Assembly (NCBI GenBank): GCA_029960065.1
Contig: JASCOF010000001.1
Location: 806,001-870,000, forward strand
Length of the DNA stretch: 64,000 bases
Direction: 5' to 3'
Source of the DNA: Flavobacteriaceae bacterium PS02336
GTDB lineage: Bacteria > Bacteroidota > Bacteroidia > Flavobacteriales > Flavobacteriaceae
Shown: positions 26,548-35,900 of the stretch, piece after piece
Layout: every line of letters starts with the position of its first letter
Numbering within the stretch: position 1 is the first letter of the stretch
Position numbers and translations under genes: made by a program
The notes under the pieces: model-generated
What the model saw: only the letters and a program-made list of their open reading frames with translations
What the model was told of the DNA's origin: nothing
Database searches by the model: none

Positions 26548-27645
26548 ATGAATGCAGCAGCCCGAAAAGAAGTCTTAATGAATCAGTTGATTAAAGCGCC
26601 GCATTTAGTAATTGAAAAACTGGATTTAGAATATATAAATGATAATCAATTAACAATTGTTCGTTGCCGTGAAGGAGAAAATTTTGTTTATAAAAAGAAT
26701 GGAAGAAGTCTAAAAAATAAACAGGAAATAAAGCGAATCAACAGTTTAGTGTTACCGCCTGCGTGGGAAAACGTAAGGATTACAGATGTTACAAACGGAC
26801 ATTTACAAGCAGTTGGAACGGATCTCAAAAATAGAAAACAATATCGCTATCATCCGAAATGGAACTTGATTAGAAACCAGACTAAGTTTTATAAAATAGC
26901 TGAGTTTGGATCTAAGCTTCCAGCAATACGAAAACAAGTCGATGCTGATTTGGAAAAGAAAGAATGGTCAAAAGAAAAAGTCACAGCATTGGTTATCACA
27001 TTAATGGAAGAAACGCACATTCGAATCGGAAACGAGAAATATGCTAAAGACAATAAATCATACGGACTTTCGACATTAAGAAAACGACATATCAATATCA
27101 ACCGAAATTCGCTACGATTTGAATTCATCGGTAAAAAAGGAAAGCAGCATACCATTACAACCCGAAATAAAAAATTGATAAAACTAGTGAGCCGATGTGA
27201 AGAAATTCCTGGCTATGAGGTTTTTAAATATTACGACAAAAATGGCGAAAGAAAAGTATTGGACAGCCATGCTGTTAATGAATATCTTCATGCTATTTCT
27301 GGAGAATATTTCAGTGCAAAAGATTTTCGGACTTGGGCGGCATCAATTATTTTCTTTGAAAGTTTAATGGAAATGGGAGTTACAACTGATGAAAAAGAAA
27401 TAAAGAAAAATATTATAGATGCTTTTGATTTAACTGCCGAAGCACTCGGAAATACCAGAAAAGTTTGCAAAGATTATTACGTTCATCCGCTTTTGATTTC
27501 GACTTATGAAGACGGATCTATTCAGACCTATTTTGATAAAGTCAAGAAAAGCCGAAGCACAAAGAAATATTTTACTAAAACAGAAACCGCTTTTTCTGAA
27601 TTGATCCAAAATTATCAAATCAATTTAGAATCATCGTGTCAATAA
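26548..27645 (+). CDS. DNA topoisomerase IB (poxvirus/bacterial type)
   Basis: The 365-residue enzyme relaxes supercoils through a 3'-phosphotyrosyl intermediate. Conserved blocks are VGTDLKNRKQYRYHPKW, MEETHIRIGNEKYAKDN with the first catalytic arginine, KDFRTWAAS with the second, and the C-terminal CKDYYVHP with the catalytic tyrosine, most likely Y311. Length fits bacterial TopIB. It lies just after the DUF7218 gene in a region of stress and DNA-repair genes. Confidence 0.92.
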   Translation: MNAAARKEVLMNQLIKAPHLVIEKLDLEYINDNQLTIVRCREGENFVYKKNGRSLKNKQEIKRINSLVLPPAWENVRITDVTNGHLQAVGTDLKNRKQYRYHPKWNLIRNQTKFYKIAEFGSKLPAIRKQVDADLEKKEWSKEKVTALVITLMEETHIRIGNEKYAKDNKSYGLSTLRKRHININRNSLRFEFIGKKGKQHTITTRNKKLIKLVSRCEEIPGYEVFKYYDKNGERKVLDSHAVNEYLHAISGEYFSAKDFRTWAASIIFFESLMEMGVTTDEKEIKKNIIDAFDLTAEALGNTRKVCKDYYVHPLLISTYEDGSIQTYFDKVKKSRSTKKYFTKTETAFSELIQNYQINLESSCQ

Positions 27646-27722
27646 TATAGAGTTAAGGCATCTTTTAAAAGCCTAAAGTTTGAATTACAAACAAAATCAT
27701 TATTAACTAAAAAACTATTATT

Positions 27723-27884
27723 ATGTTACGTTGGACAGTCACATTTATTATTCTAGCCATAGTGGCGGGAATATTTGGTTTTGGTGGTATTGCCGCTGGA
27801 GCCGCTAGTATAGCAAAAATTTTATTCTTCATATTCTTAGTATTATTTATTATTTCGTTAATAAGCGGAAGAACAAGAGTTTAA
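27723..27884 (+). CDS. DUF1328 family small membrane protein
   Basis: The 53-residue protein begins [20 protein letters not shown] and is two hydrophobic helices with a glycine/alanine-rich centre ([16 protein letters not shown]). This is the YtjA/DUF1328 pattern, common in stress-linked loci. It lies 77 bp after the topoisomerase gene and is followed by a perfect hairpin terminator. Confidence 0.85.
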   Translation: MLRWTVTFIILAIVAGIFGFGGIAAGAASIAKILFFIFLVLFIISLISGRTRV

Positions 27885-27903
27885 GAATATCAGTAAATAG
27901 AAG

Positions 27904-27947
27904 AACCACAAACGACACTTTATTTCGATATTGTGTCGTTTGTGGTT
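27904..27947 (+). terminator. Terminator after the DUF1328 gene
   Basis: Perfect 15-bp arms aaccacaaacgacac (27904-27918) and its complement (27933-27947). A GTG at 27933 lies in the right arm, so it is not the start of the next gene. Confidence 0.75.
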
Positions 27948-27968
27948 TCAATAAAAATTAATAAAGTC

Positions 27969-28613
27969 ATGGGAACAAAAAGCGGTGCTTATCAAGATGT
28001 TTACATCAAAAGAGATGATGCAATGGTAAGCTTAAAAAATGATGTAACAGATTTTTGCGAAAAATACATAAAGCCTGTTCATTCTAAGAATTGGGATTGG
28101 TCAGTTCGTGATTTTGATAATCCTAAAAACGATCCTACAACTGCCGAAGCCAGAGCAATTGCAAATGTGGTTTTTAGAGATTTAACTAGTAAAAAAACAG
28201 ACGTTGATCTTTCGACAATGAATAATGTACATGCTATAAAAGCGTATTTAGATCCAAAGAGTAAACATGAAGCTTTTAATATGGAAGAATTTGCTTTTGC
28301 ATTGAAAGTAGAATTGGAACACGGAAAAGTAAAAGATGTCAATGTTACCAATAATCATCCGTTTTTAACAGCAATGATTGCACTTGCCCATATGACAGAA
28401 AGTTTGACCTATTACAAAAGATTGAAAGTGATGGAAGCAGAAGGGGAAATCTATGAAATTATCCGCAAAATGGAAAGTTCACCAGCTGGAAAAGAAGAAT
28501 GGTATAAAGAATTGGGCAAAGCCGAACAAGAATTAATTGAAGCCCGAGCGGGATTAGCAGAACGTCTGGAGCGAATGGACGATATTCCAGTACTGAAAAT
28601 TATTGGAGATTAA
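27969..28613 (+). CDS. DUF5661-like protein
   Basis: The protein of about 214 residues starts at ATG 27969. An upstream in-frame GTG lies within the terminator hairpin and is rejected. The C-terminal part (FAFALKVELEHG, HPFLTAMIALAHMTESLTYY) resembles DUF5661, a helical family of unknown function with conserved histidines. The N-terminal half is not recognised. The gene belongs to the stress region and ends at a strong hairpin. Confidence 0.65.
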   Translation: MGTKSGAYQDVYIKRDDAMVSLKNDVTDFCEKYIKPVHSKNWDWSVRDFDNPKNDPTTAEARAIANVVFRDLTSKKTDVDLSTMNNVHAIKAYLDPKSKHEAFNMEEFAFALKVELEHGKVKDVNVTNNHPFLTAMIALAHMTESLTYYKRLKVMEAEGEIYEIIRKMESSPAGKEEWYKELGKAEQELIEARAGLAERLERMDDIPVLKIIGD

Positions 28614-28632
28614 GTAGTTGAATTTTAAACTC

Positions 28633-28669
28633 AAAAAGCCGTCTCATTATTTAAATGAGACGGCTTTTT
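28633..28669. terminator. Bidirectional terminator
   Basis: Perfect 16-bp arms aaaaagccgtctcatt / aatgagacggcttttt lie between convergent genes. Confidence 0.9.
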
Positions 28670-28692
28670 ACTTTGTAGAATAACATTTCGTT

Positions 28693-29250
28693 CTAAAAAC
28701 GGCGCGGTTCATCTTCAGGATATTCGTCATCATCATTTTCTTCCTGAACATCATCTTCTTTATAAACGTTGTCGTCTTCATCATCATCATCTTCTTCATC
28801 GTCAATATCTTCGAGATCTTCTTCGGTTTCATTAAAATCATTTGCGAAGGTATCGGCAGGATTGTCAAATTCATCATTTTCAACCTCTCCATCTTCATCA
28901 AGATCTTCCTCAACATATTCGTCTTCGTCTTCCAATTCATCTTCGTCTTCTAAAACAACTTCGTAAACATCGTCATTGTTGTCTTCAAGATCTCTGTCAG
29001 TATGAAAATCGTCATTTAAATCGTCCAAGTCGTCATCATAACCATTCAGTCTTTCATCAGGATTTGGTTTGTTCGGATTATGTCCGTTTCTAACGGTATA
29101 ACCACGTTCTGCATCTTCTGCTCGATTATTCTGGGTTCTGTTTGTATTTAAGTCATAAAGTTCCTCATTCATCACAGTATTTCTGTCTGAAGTATTTGGA
29201 TTTCCCGGATCTTTAGGAAATGGTCTATTTGTTTTATCTGTAGTATTCAT
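28693..29250 (-). CDS. Highly acidic low-complexity protein
   Basis: The 185-residue protein has a polar Asn/Thr-rich N-terminal third and a C-terminal two thirds that is mostly Asp and Glu (DDEEDDDDEDD and similar), ending EDEPRRF. It has no signal peptide, membrane helix or known domain and is probably disordered. Acidic tails can bind cations, basic proteins or compete with DNA; a role here is not known. It lies between stress genes on the opposite strand. Confidence 0.65.
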   Translation of the reverse strand: MNTTDKTNRPFPKDPGNPNTSDRNTVMNEELYDLNTNRTQNNRAEDAERGYTVRNGHNPNKPNPDERLNGYDDDLDDLNDDFHTDRDLEDNNDDVYEVVLEDEDELEDEDEYVEEDLDEDGEVENDEFDNPADTFANDFNETEEDLEDIDDEEDDDDEDDNVYKEDDVQEENDDDEYPEDEPRRF

Positions 29251-29439
29251 GATATTGAATTTTAGTAATTTATATTTTCAAATTTAACTTCAAAAAGTAT
29301 AGAAGTCTTTATAGGATTGTTTGTTGTAATTGTATAATTAACAGATGTTTAGAATACAATTTAAAGATAGAATCATATAACCAGTCTGATTTTTCAGGCT
29401 GTAATTTTATCACCTTAATTAATTGTAAAAATTATTACC

Positions 29440-30021
29440 ATGAAAACTACAGAGAAAACTACGAATAGTAAAAAAACAGCTGTAAAAGAAACAACGCCTA
29501 AAGGTGTTACCAAACCAAAGTCGAATGCAGCAACTGGTCTTACTGAATTATTTGAAGACGGCTTAAAAGATATTTACTGGGCTGAAAAAGCTTTGACTAA
29601 AGCATTACCAACAATGGTTAAGAATGCTTCTTCGGTTGAATTGAAAGATGCAATTGATAACCATTTAACTGAAACTGAAGAACAAATCAATCGTTTGGAA
29701 CAAGTTTTTAAAATTATTGGTAAAAAAGCCACAGCCAAAAAATGCGATGCGATGGAAGGTTTGATTGAGGAAGCGAAAGGGATGCTGGAAGAAACCGAAA
29801 TTGGCGTTGTTCGTGATGCCGCTATTATTGCTGCAAGCCAGAAAATAGAGCATTACGAAATTGCTACTTATGGTACTTTAAGACAATTTGCAGAAACGCT
29901 TGGATTGCCAGAGGCGGCAACATTGCTGGAACAAACGCTTGACGAAGAAAAAGGTGCCGATAAAATATTAACAGAGGTGGCCGTAAATGCAGTAAATCTT
30001 GAAGCTGCAGAAATCGAATAA
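29440..30021 (+). CDS. YciE/YciF-type ferritin-like protein (DUF892)
   Basis: The 193-residue protein has a Lys/Thr-rich N-terminal 30 residues, possibly DNA-binding, then a four-helix ferritin-like DUF892 domain (LFEDGLKDIYWAEKALTKAL, HLTETEEQINRLEQVF, KIEHYEIATYGTLRQFA). Glutamate and histidine residues fit a di-metal site. YciF-like proteins are made under stress. The basic extension suggests a Dps-like link to DNA, which is inference. A small terminator follows. Confidence 0.9.
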   Translation: MKTTEKTTNSKKTAVKETTPKGVTKPKSNAATGLTELFEDGLKDIYWAEKALTKALPTMVKNASSVELKDAIDNHLTETEEQINRLEQVFKIIGKKATAKKCDAMEGLIEEAKGMLEETEIGVVRDAAIIAASQKIEHYEIATYGTLRQFAETLGLPEAATLLEQTLDEEKGADKILTEVAVNAVNLEAAEIE

Positions 30022-30036
30022 AAATAAAATATACTC

Positions 30037-30062
30037 AAAGTGCGGTTTTCGGACTGCACTTT
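30037..30062 (+). terminator. Terminator after the YciF-like gene
   Basis: Arms aaagtgc / gcacttt are followed by a T-run. Confidence 0.5.
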
Positions 30063-30087
30063 TTTCTATAAACCTAATAACAAGTAT

Positions 30088-30819
30088 ATGCCAGAAGGTC
30101 CTTCCATAGTAATTTTAAAAGAAGAAGTCCAGCATTTTACCGGAAAGAAAGTTATTTCTGTTTCTGGAAGTACTGGTATTGATATTTCCCGACTAAAAAA
30201 TAAAACTATTAATGCTTTTAAAACCTGGGGAAAGCACTTTCTAATTTGTTTTGATTCTTTCACGGTAAAAATTCATATGCTCATGTTTGGCACTTACAGA
30301 ATTAATGAACGAAAGGATTCTCAAGCACGATTAAGTTTGGTTTTTGATGAAGGTGAACTTAATTTTTATACGTGTTCAATTAAACTTTTGGAAGGCGATA
30401 TCAATTCTTATTACGATTGGAGTGTTGATGTAATGAATGAAGATTGGAATCCGAAGAAAGCCCAGATGAGTTTAGAAAAACTGTCGGACAAAATGATCTG
30501 CGATGCCATTCTGGATCAAAATATTTTTTCGGGAGTAGGGAATATCATAAAAAATGAAGTTTTATACCGCTGCTACGTTCACCCGGAATCGATTGTTGGA
30601 AAAATTCCATCAAATGAAATCAGCCAGATTATTGCTGAATGCTCGACTTACAGTTTCGAATTTTTGTATTGGAAAAAGAAATTTGAACTCAAAGAACATT
30701 GGGAAGCTTATGCACAAAGTGTCTGTCTGAGATGTAATCTTCCGTTTTATAAAGAACAGACAGGAGAAAAAAAACGCAGAAGTTTTTTCTGTACCAATTG
30801 TCAAGAATTATATATATGA
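30088..30819 (+). CDS. Fpg/Nei-family DNA glycosylase (endonuclease VIII-like)
   Basis: The start at ATG 30088 is fixed by chemistry: it gives MPEGPSIVI, with the catalytic proline at position 2 and glutamate at 3. Longer frames would bury them. The 243-residue protein continues to a helix-two-turn-helix (DQNIFSGVGNIIKNEVLYR) and a C-terminal zinc finger with four cysteines (CLRCNLPF and FFCTNCQ). It removes oxidised bases and nicks the abasic site. Its stop overlaps the next start by 4 bp (ATGA). Confidence 0.92.
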   Translation: MPEGPSIVILKEEVQHFTGKKVISVSGSTGIDISRLKNKTINAFKTWGKHFLICFDSFTVKIHMLMFGTYRINERKDSQARLSLVFDEGELNFYTCSIKLLEGDINSYYDWSVDVMNEDWNPKKAQMSLEKLSDKMICDAILDQNIFSGVGNIIKNEVLYRCYVHPESIVGKIPSNEISQIIAECSTYSFEFLYWKKKFELKEHWEAYAQSVCLRCNLPFYKEQTGEKKRRSFFCTNCQELYI

Positions 30820-31532
30820 AAAATCAAGTTTTAATTGGATGTTCGAGTTTTTACAACAGCTTTTGGAAAAAAGTTTTTTATCCACAGCATCTGCCATCCA
30901 AACAATGGTTCGAATTTTACTGCCATCATTTTAATACATACGAATTTAATGGTAGTTTTTATAAATTTCCGACACTTAAGATTTTTCAGAACTGGTACAG
31001 CAAATCACCAGACGCCTTTTTGTTTTCAATTAAAGTCCCAAAAGAAATTACGCATATTAAAAAACTGCATGACTGCGAAAGTCTTTTAGATGACTTTTAT
31101 ACGGTCTGTCAAAACGGAATGCAAGATAAGCTTGGTGCCATTTTATTTCAGTTTCCGCCAAGTTATACTTTTAGCAGAGAAAAATTACACAGTATTATCG
31201 GTCTCTTGAATTATAATTTTCAGAATGTAATTGAATTTCGACATGAAAGCTGGTGGAATGATGAGGTTTGGAGTACTTTTAAAGAAAATAAAATCACCTT
31301 TTGCAGTGTAAGTCATCCTGATTTACCACAAACTATTTTTAAAGATTTTCCTTTACTATATATTAGATTTCACGGAATTCCGAGAATGTTTCATTCCGGT
31401 TATTCTACAGAAGATTTAACAGATGTACACTTGGAAATTGATTCTAAAAAACAAGGATTTATCTATTTCAATAATACTGCCAGTGAAGCAGGTATATTAA
31501 ATGCTTTAGAATTAAAGCGTATGAATGTTTAG
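30816..31532 (+). CDS. DUF72 family protein
   Basis: The protein of about 238 residues is a TIM-barrel-like DUF72 member (GCSSFYNSFWKKVFYP, FNTYEFNGSFYKFPT, LGAILFQFPPSY, VIEFRHESWW). The ATG at 30816 overlaps the glycosylase stop, giving translational coupling. It is preferred to a TTG 18 bp earlier. DUF72 function is unproven; the fusion-like coupling with a DNA glycosylase supports a nucleic-acid repair link. Confidence 0.88.
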   Translation: MKNQVLIGCSSFYNSFWKKVFYPQHLPSKQWFEFYCHHFNTYEFNGSFYKFPTLKIFQNWYSKSPDAFLFSIKVPKEITHIKKLHDCESLLDDFYTVCQNGMQDKLGAILFQFPPSYTFSREKLHSIIGLLNYNFQNVIEFRHESWWNDEVWSTFKENKITFCSVSHPDLPQTIFKDFPLLYIRFHGIPRMFHSGYSTEDLTDVHLEIDSKKQGFIYFNNTASEAGILNALELKRMNV

Positions 31533-31561
31533 CGGGAAATGAGTATTTAGTGTGAAATTTA

Positions 31562-31797
31562 AACGCAAAGTCCGCAAAGAATTCGCAAAGAGCGCTAAGT
31601 TTTATAGGATTAGATTGTTTTATAAAAGCGCAAAGTCCTCAAAGTTTTTATTAAAAACTTTGAGGACTTTGCGTTTAAATATTTAGCCACAGATTTAAAG
31701 AATTATACAGATTAAAAATCCTAATAATCCTAATAATCTGTGGCTAAAAATAACGCTGCAAACTTTGCGTAAATCTTAGCGTTCTTTGCGGTTAAAC
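31562..31797. repeat. Composite repeat: CGCAAAG hairpin, CAGATT hairpin, TTTGCG words
   Basis: Between convergent genes lie gcaaag words (31564-31600), a hairpin with perfect 22-bp arms and a 1-nt loop (31629-31650 / 31652-31673), a ttagccacagatt / aatctgtggctaa pair (31682-31746) and inverted tttgcg words to 31797. No gene is present in this 284-bp gap. Confidence 0.9.
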
Positions 31798-31816
31798 TAA
31801 TTTAGTATAAAAAGAA

Positions 31817-32317
31817 TTAAAGCTTCAAAGAACCTTCAATTCCGTCATCCATAGTTTTACCTGTAACAAAAGCGGCAGTCATTTTGGCAATAGCCACCAT
31901 TTTTCCGTTTTTATTATTCCAGTAATAACCATCTTCTGGAACTACTTTTATGACACTCAAATTCGGATCGTCTTCGCCGCCAGGCATCCAGACTTTTACT
32001 ATTGGATTCCATAATTCTTTAATCGTTTCGCGGTCATAAGAAATACTTGCAGTTCCGTGCAGTGTCAGGAATTTATCGTGCGGTTCAGAAAAGAAGATTT
32101 CAACCGTTGGGTTTAAGGATATTTCGGCATTTTGGCCGCTGTTTCGATCAGATAAAAACCAAAGCTGCCCCAAATCATCAATTTTTTGTACAGACATTGG
32201 TCTCGATTGTAATCTGTATTCGTTGTAAGTGCAAAACATACATGTTTTTATATTTTCTGCCAGATCTTTTATTTTATCTACAGCAAATTCGTCCGTTAAG
32301 TCTTTATGATCTCCCAT
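31817..32317 (-). CDS. PPOX-fold general stress flavoprotein
   Basis: The 166-residue protein belongs to the pyridoxamine 5'-phosphate oxidase-like group (general stress protein 26 type). Visible blocks are KTCMFCTYNEYRLQSRPMSV, LWFLSDRNSGQNAEI and LTLHGTASISYDRETIKELW. Members bind flavin or F420-like cofactors; this one probably binds FMN. It fits the surrounding stress genes. The exact reaction is unknown. Confidence 0.88.
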   Translation of the reverse strand: MGDHKDLTDEFAVDKIKDLAENIKTCMFCTYNEYRLQSRPMSVQKIDDLGQLWFLSDRNSGQNAEISLNPTVEIFFSEPHDKFLTLHGTASISYDRETIKELWNPIVKVWMPGGEDDPNLSVIKVVPEDGYYWNNKNGKMVAIAKMTAAFVTGKTMDDGIEGSLKL

Positions 32318-32492
32318 GATAGTGTGTTTTTAAGTTTGTATTTATTTGAAAAACAAATAGATATTTGATAAAAGTAAAGTTGGCATTTTTATCTTTTTTT
32401 ATCTTATATAATTAGGGTTATAAATTATGAGATTTCAATTTAGAGGATTTTGTAAGAATTTAAAGGAATATTAAGTGTTGAAGAAAAATCAT

Positions 32493-32500
32493 TATATTTG
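32493..32500 (+). promoter_or_regulatory. -7 element TATATTTG before the response-regulator gene
   Basis: It matches TAnnTTTG exactly, 31 bp upstream of the start codon. The -33 region is weak. Confidence 0.4.
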
Positions 32501-32530
32501 AATGATTAAAATTTACACTCGAAAAATACC

Positions 32531-32962
32531 ATGACAGATTATACTATATTTTATACTGATGATGATGAAGATGATTTAAGCATCTTTGCCGATGCGGTAG
32601 AATCTATACCGCAAAATATTAAACTTCAGACATATAGCGGCGGTGATAAATTGTTGAATGCTATTTTTAATCCGCCTCCAAAGCCTTATGTTGTGTTTTT
32701 AGATTTGAATATGCCGGGAAAAAACGGTTTTGATGTTTTGGAAGAACTTCGCAATTCAGATTATAAGAAAGATATTCCGGTTGTAATCTATTCTACTTCG
32801 AGCGAACCAGGTATTATTGAGAAATGCCGAAGCCTTGGCGCCAATGCCTTTATAACAAAACCAGTTTTAATGAGTGATATTATTAAATCAATAGAACATG
32901 CTTTACAGATTGAGTGGGATAAATTTGTTCCAACCAAATCTAATTTTGTGTTTAAATTTTGA
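32531..32962 (+). CDS. Single-domain response regulator
   Basis: The 143-residue protein is a lone receiver domain. Acidic residues are in YTDDDEDD, the phospho-acceptor is D58 (VVFLDLNMPGKNG), and the conserved lysine is in ITKPVLM. There is no output domain, so it acts by protein contact or phosphate relay. Its stop is 3 bp from the stop of the convergent six-PAS kinase gene, a likely partner. Confidence 0.9.
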   Translation: MTDYTIFYTDDDEDDLSIFADAVESIPQNIKLQTYSGGDKLLNAIFNPPPKPYVVFLDLNMPGKNGFDVLEELRNSDYKKDIPVVIYSTSSEPGIIEKCRSLGANAFITKPVLMSDIIKSIEHALQIEWDKFVPTKSNFVFKF

Positions 32963-32965
32963 TTT

Positions 32966-35900
32966 TTACGATAAATCAGGGATGTAAACACTAAAAATAG
33001 AGCCTTTATCCTTTTCGCTGGAAACCGTAATAAAACCTTTATGGTTTTCAACGATTTTTTTCACAATAGCCAGACCAATTCCAGTACCTTTAAACTCACT
33101 TTCTGTATTTAATCGCTGAAAAACTTCAAAAATTCGGTCTTTATAAACAAGATCAAAACCAATTCCATTGTCCGAAACTTTGATATGATGGTACAATTTG
33201 TCTTTAAATTCAGCATTTGGCAGTGAACTTCCCTTAACCGTTTCCGATGAAATTTCTACATGCGGCGGTACATCTTTACGTGAAAACTTTAGCGCGTTTT
33301 CAACTAAATTGTGAAGCAGCTGTCTGAATTGAAACTGAATAAGGGTTGCTTCTCCTAAATTATGGTATTCAATGACAGCCGTTTTTTCCTCAATTCGCTC
33401 CGAAAACTCACTTACCACTTCTTCGGCAATTTCATCAATATTAACAACTGTAAAAACGCGATCGGCAGAATTTGCTCTAGAATAAGCTAATAAATCCTGT
33501 ATTAGATTTTGCATTTTTCTTGCAGAAACTTCAATTCTGGTTAAGTAAGCACGAGCATTATCAGAAATATTCTTTTCATCTAAATCAGACAATCGGCTTG
33601 CAAATGTTTGTATTTTGCGCAGAGGTTCCTGAAGATCATGACTTGAAATATAAGCAAATGACTGAAGTTCAATATTCATGTTTACCAAATCTCTATTAGT
33701 AAGTTCTAATTGTGTCGTACGATCGATAATCTGCTCTTCGAGCTGATTGGTAAAGTTTTTTTGTTCTTCAATATCGGTACTAGTTCCTACCCACATTTGT
33801 ATTTTTCCAAATTCATCTGTTTGTGCAATAGCTCGGCTTAACTGCCAGCGGTATTCACCGTCATAACGTTTAAAGCGATGCACAAAAAGAAAATCATGTC
33901 CCGTTTTAACAGATTCCATCCAGAGTTTTACATTTTCTTCACGATCGTCAGGATGCACAACTTGAAGCCATCCATTTTTCTCAATTTCTTTTTTAGAAAA
34001 TCCGCAGTAATTATAGAAGGTCTCATTAAAATAATTTAAGTTTCCGATCGAATCACTGGTCCAAATGAGCTGTGGAATAGAGTCGGCAAGGAGTCTGAAT
34101 TTTTTCTCGCTTTTCAGCAAAATTTCTTGACTTTCTCTTTCATCAGTAATATCCATGACAGTTCCTATCATTTTTGCAGGCTCTTTATTTTCGTCAAAAA
34201 ATATTCGGCCGTGAACTTTTATCCAGCTTATAGTATTATCTAGTTTTAAAATACGGGCTTCATATTTATAAATACTTGTTTCCAGAGCTTTTTGAAAAGC
34301 TTCTGAAACAATATTGTCATCTTCGGGAATTATACGGCTTCTAATATCTGGGTGTAGTATTTTTGTGTTTTTTTCAAATCCGAATATATCTAATAAATTA
34401 TCGCTGTAAATTAGTTTTTTGTTTTTGAGATCTAAATCCCACATTGCAATTTCACCAATTTCAGCTGCTAATCTGGCTCTTTCTTCAGCGGTCTCTACTT
34501 TTTTACGGGCTTTAACTTTGGCAGTAACATCATTTACGGTTACCATAATTCCAGACGCCTTTCCGTTTTTTTCATAAAGCGGTGTATATTCGTAATCAAG
34601 GTAGAATTTTTTCAGTTTTCCTTTAATATCAACATAGGCAATAGATTCATTTTCCCGAATTGTTTTTCCATTGTCGAGAACTTCATTCAACAATTCAGGA
34701 TATTTTTGATTGGCTAATTCAGGAAAAACTTCCAATAAAGGTTTTCCAATGGTATCTTTTTCTTCTTTCTGCCAGATTATATGCATCATGGTTGTATTGG
34801 CCATTTCAATAATATGCTCTTTTCCTCTAAAGATTGCCATTGCAATAGGAGATTCCATTACAATATTTCGAAAAGCTTTTTCACTTTCGGTCAATAGGTG
34901 TCTGGCTTTTACTTCTTCCGTTACTTCATACGCCACAACAATAACACCCTCAATGGTATCGCTATCTTCTTTTAACGGATAAAAAACAAGATTAAAATAG
35001 CCTAATTCTTCTTTGTTGTAACGGTTTAAGGTCACAGGAAGTTCATCTGTATAATAAGGCACTCCAGACTCAAATACATTTTTTAATAATGGAAAAACGG
35101 TTTCTTTCGCTTCAGGAACCGTATCAAAAATAGGTTTGTTTATGACATCACTTTCCTTTTTATCAATAATATGAAGGTAAGTTGTATTGGCCATTTCCAA
35201 AATAAGATTAGAACCTCTTAAAATTCCAATTCCCAGCGGCAATTGTTTCACGGTGTTTCTAAAGCGTTTTTCACTTTCTTCAATGGCATTGCGAGAAAGA
35301 ACCTGAACCGTAACATCATCAGCAATAGCTAAAATTCCAGAAATTTTTCCATTAGATTCTTTTAAAGCTTCATACGTTACATTGATAAAATGCGTTGTAA
35401 TTTTTCCTTGTCGAGATAGTTTTACAGGAAGTTCCGGCGCTGTGAATTTTTCACCGGTAGTAAAAACATTTTTTAGAATTTCTTCTAAGCCTTGATTTTT
35501 AACCTCCGGCAGCGCTTCAAAAATAGGTTTGTTAAGTACTTGTTCTTCTGTACGTTCCCAAATTTCGAGCATTAATTTATTGGCAATCTCGATATTGTAA
35601 TCTTTTCCCCTAAAAATACACATGGCATTTGGAGCCTGCATAATATTATTTAAGTGGCGCTCATTTGTTTCTTCAAGTTTCTTCCTTACAAATACGGCAT
35701 CTGTGGTTTCATTACAAATTACTAATACACCGGCAGGTTTTCCTTCTTCATTATTTACTGGACTGTAGCTGAAGGTCCAATATACATCTTCCATTTTACC
35801 ATTTCTAAAAATTGGCAGCAATTGGTCTTCATGCCAGGTGGCTTCTCCTTTAGTAAGTACCTGATCGATTAAAGGTTTAATAAATTCCCATATTTCAGCC

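Noticed and set aside
27933..27968. GTG start of the DUF5661-like gene
   Set aside because: It sits in the right arm of a perfect terminator hairpin; the ATG at 27969 is sound.
30040..30087. N-terminal extension of the Nei-like protein
   Set aside because: It would place residues before the catalytic proline, which must be position 2, and it overlaps the terminator.
31562..31797. Possible CRISPR array
   Set aside because: Words are short, spacing is irregular, no unique spacers of even length and no cas gene are present.
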